From assembly GCA_049302575.1 (NCBI GenBank), contig JBAQMG010000135.1, positions 1-11,651 of the forward strand: a stretch of DNA of 11,651 nt. Reading direction: 5' to 3'. Position 1 is the stretch's first letter, and each line of letters opens with the position of its first letter. Of this stretch, positions 11,603 to 11,651 are shown piece after piece. The DNA comes from JBAQMG01 sp049302575. Its GTDB lineage: Bacteria; Bacillota; Desulfitobacteriia; Desulfitobacteriales; Desulfitobacteriaceae. The notes under the pieces were generated by a model that searched no databases, was not told where the DNA came from, and saw only the letters and a list, made by a program, of their open reading frames with translations. Position numbers and translations under genes: made by a program.

Positions 11603-11651
11603 ATGCAACCAGAAACAATTGATTTGAATACCGTACGAACCTATACTGATG
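11603..11651 (+). CDS. Start of an unknown gene, cut by the window edge
   Basis: ATG at 11603 follows AAGGAG with good spacing, and 16 codons (MQPETIDLNTVRTYTD) are open to the end of the window. Too little is present to assign a family. The adjacent gene fragment ending near 11540 would fit insertion of a mobile element whose transposase begins here, but that is only a guess. Confidence 0.5.
   Translation, partial: MQPETIDLNTVRTYTD

Overview
The window looks like accessory DNA of a low-GC Gram-positive bacterium (Bacillota). Ribosome binding sites are strong and close to AGGAGG, TTG and GTG starts are frequent, promoters resemble sigma-A hexamers with 17-bp spacers, and the protein families are typical of that phylum. 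I cannot fix a genus.

The central observation is an integron-like cassette array. Seven copies of an attC-like imperfect inverted repeat (around 878, 1872, 3439, 4239, 5266/7532, 8307 and 9114) all lie in the same orientation. Each has a left core ending in AAC, a body of about 51-65 bp with inner arms around ATTCCC and GGGAAT, and a right core starting at GTT. An eighth, decayed copy may lie at 50-137. Between successive GTT points lie units of roughly 0.8-1.6 kb. Several units begin and end with matching inverted sequence, as expected if each was once a circle joined at G|TT. No integrase is present, so this would be a cluster of attC-like sites without an integrase gene in view.

Unit by unit: A (about 127-953) holds a PemK/MazF-like toxin and antitoxin on the minus strand. 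B (953-1954) holds an AbrB-type antitoxin and a PIN toxin. C (1954-3516) holds a small membrane protein, a lipoprotein and a GNAT acetyltransferase. D (3516-4321) holds a second PemK-like pair whose toxin has an in-frame stop codon. E (4321-7599, including an insertion) holds a lone MazF-like toxin with a helical N-terminal extension. F (7599-8373) holds a RelE-like toxin with an AbrB-type antitoxin. G (8373-9192) holds two small unknown genes on the plus strand. Toxin units have their own promoters, and minus-strand ones have terminators overlapping or near the toxin stop, so they are self-contained.

An insertion sequence (5284-7531) has landed inside the left core of the fifth repeat. Its transposase joins an N-terminal DruA-like (DUF4338) domain to an IS701-like DDE domain and is frameshifted near its C terminus at an A8 run.

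Downstream of the last repeat is a minus-strand two-gene module: an AAA ATPase and a RloB-like TOPRIM protein broken by a one-base frameshift. Such pairs belong to known abortive-infection families. The right edge holds a gene fragment and the first codons of another gene on the plus strand.
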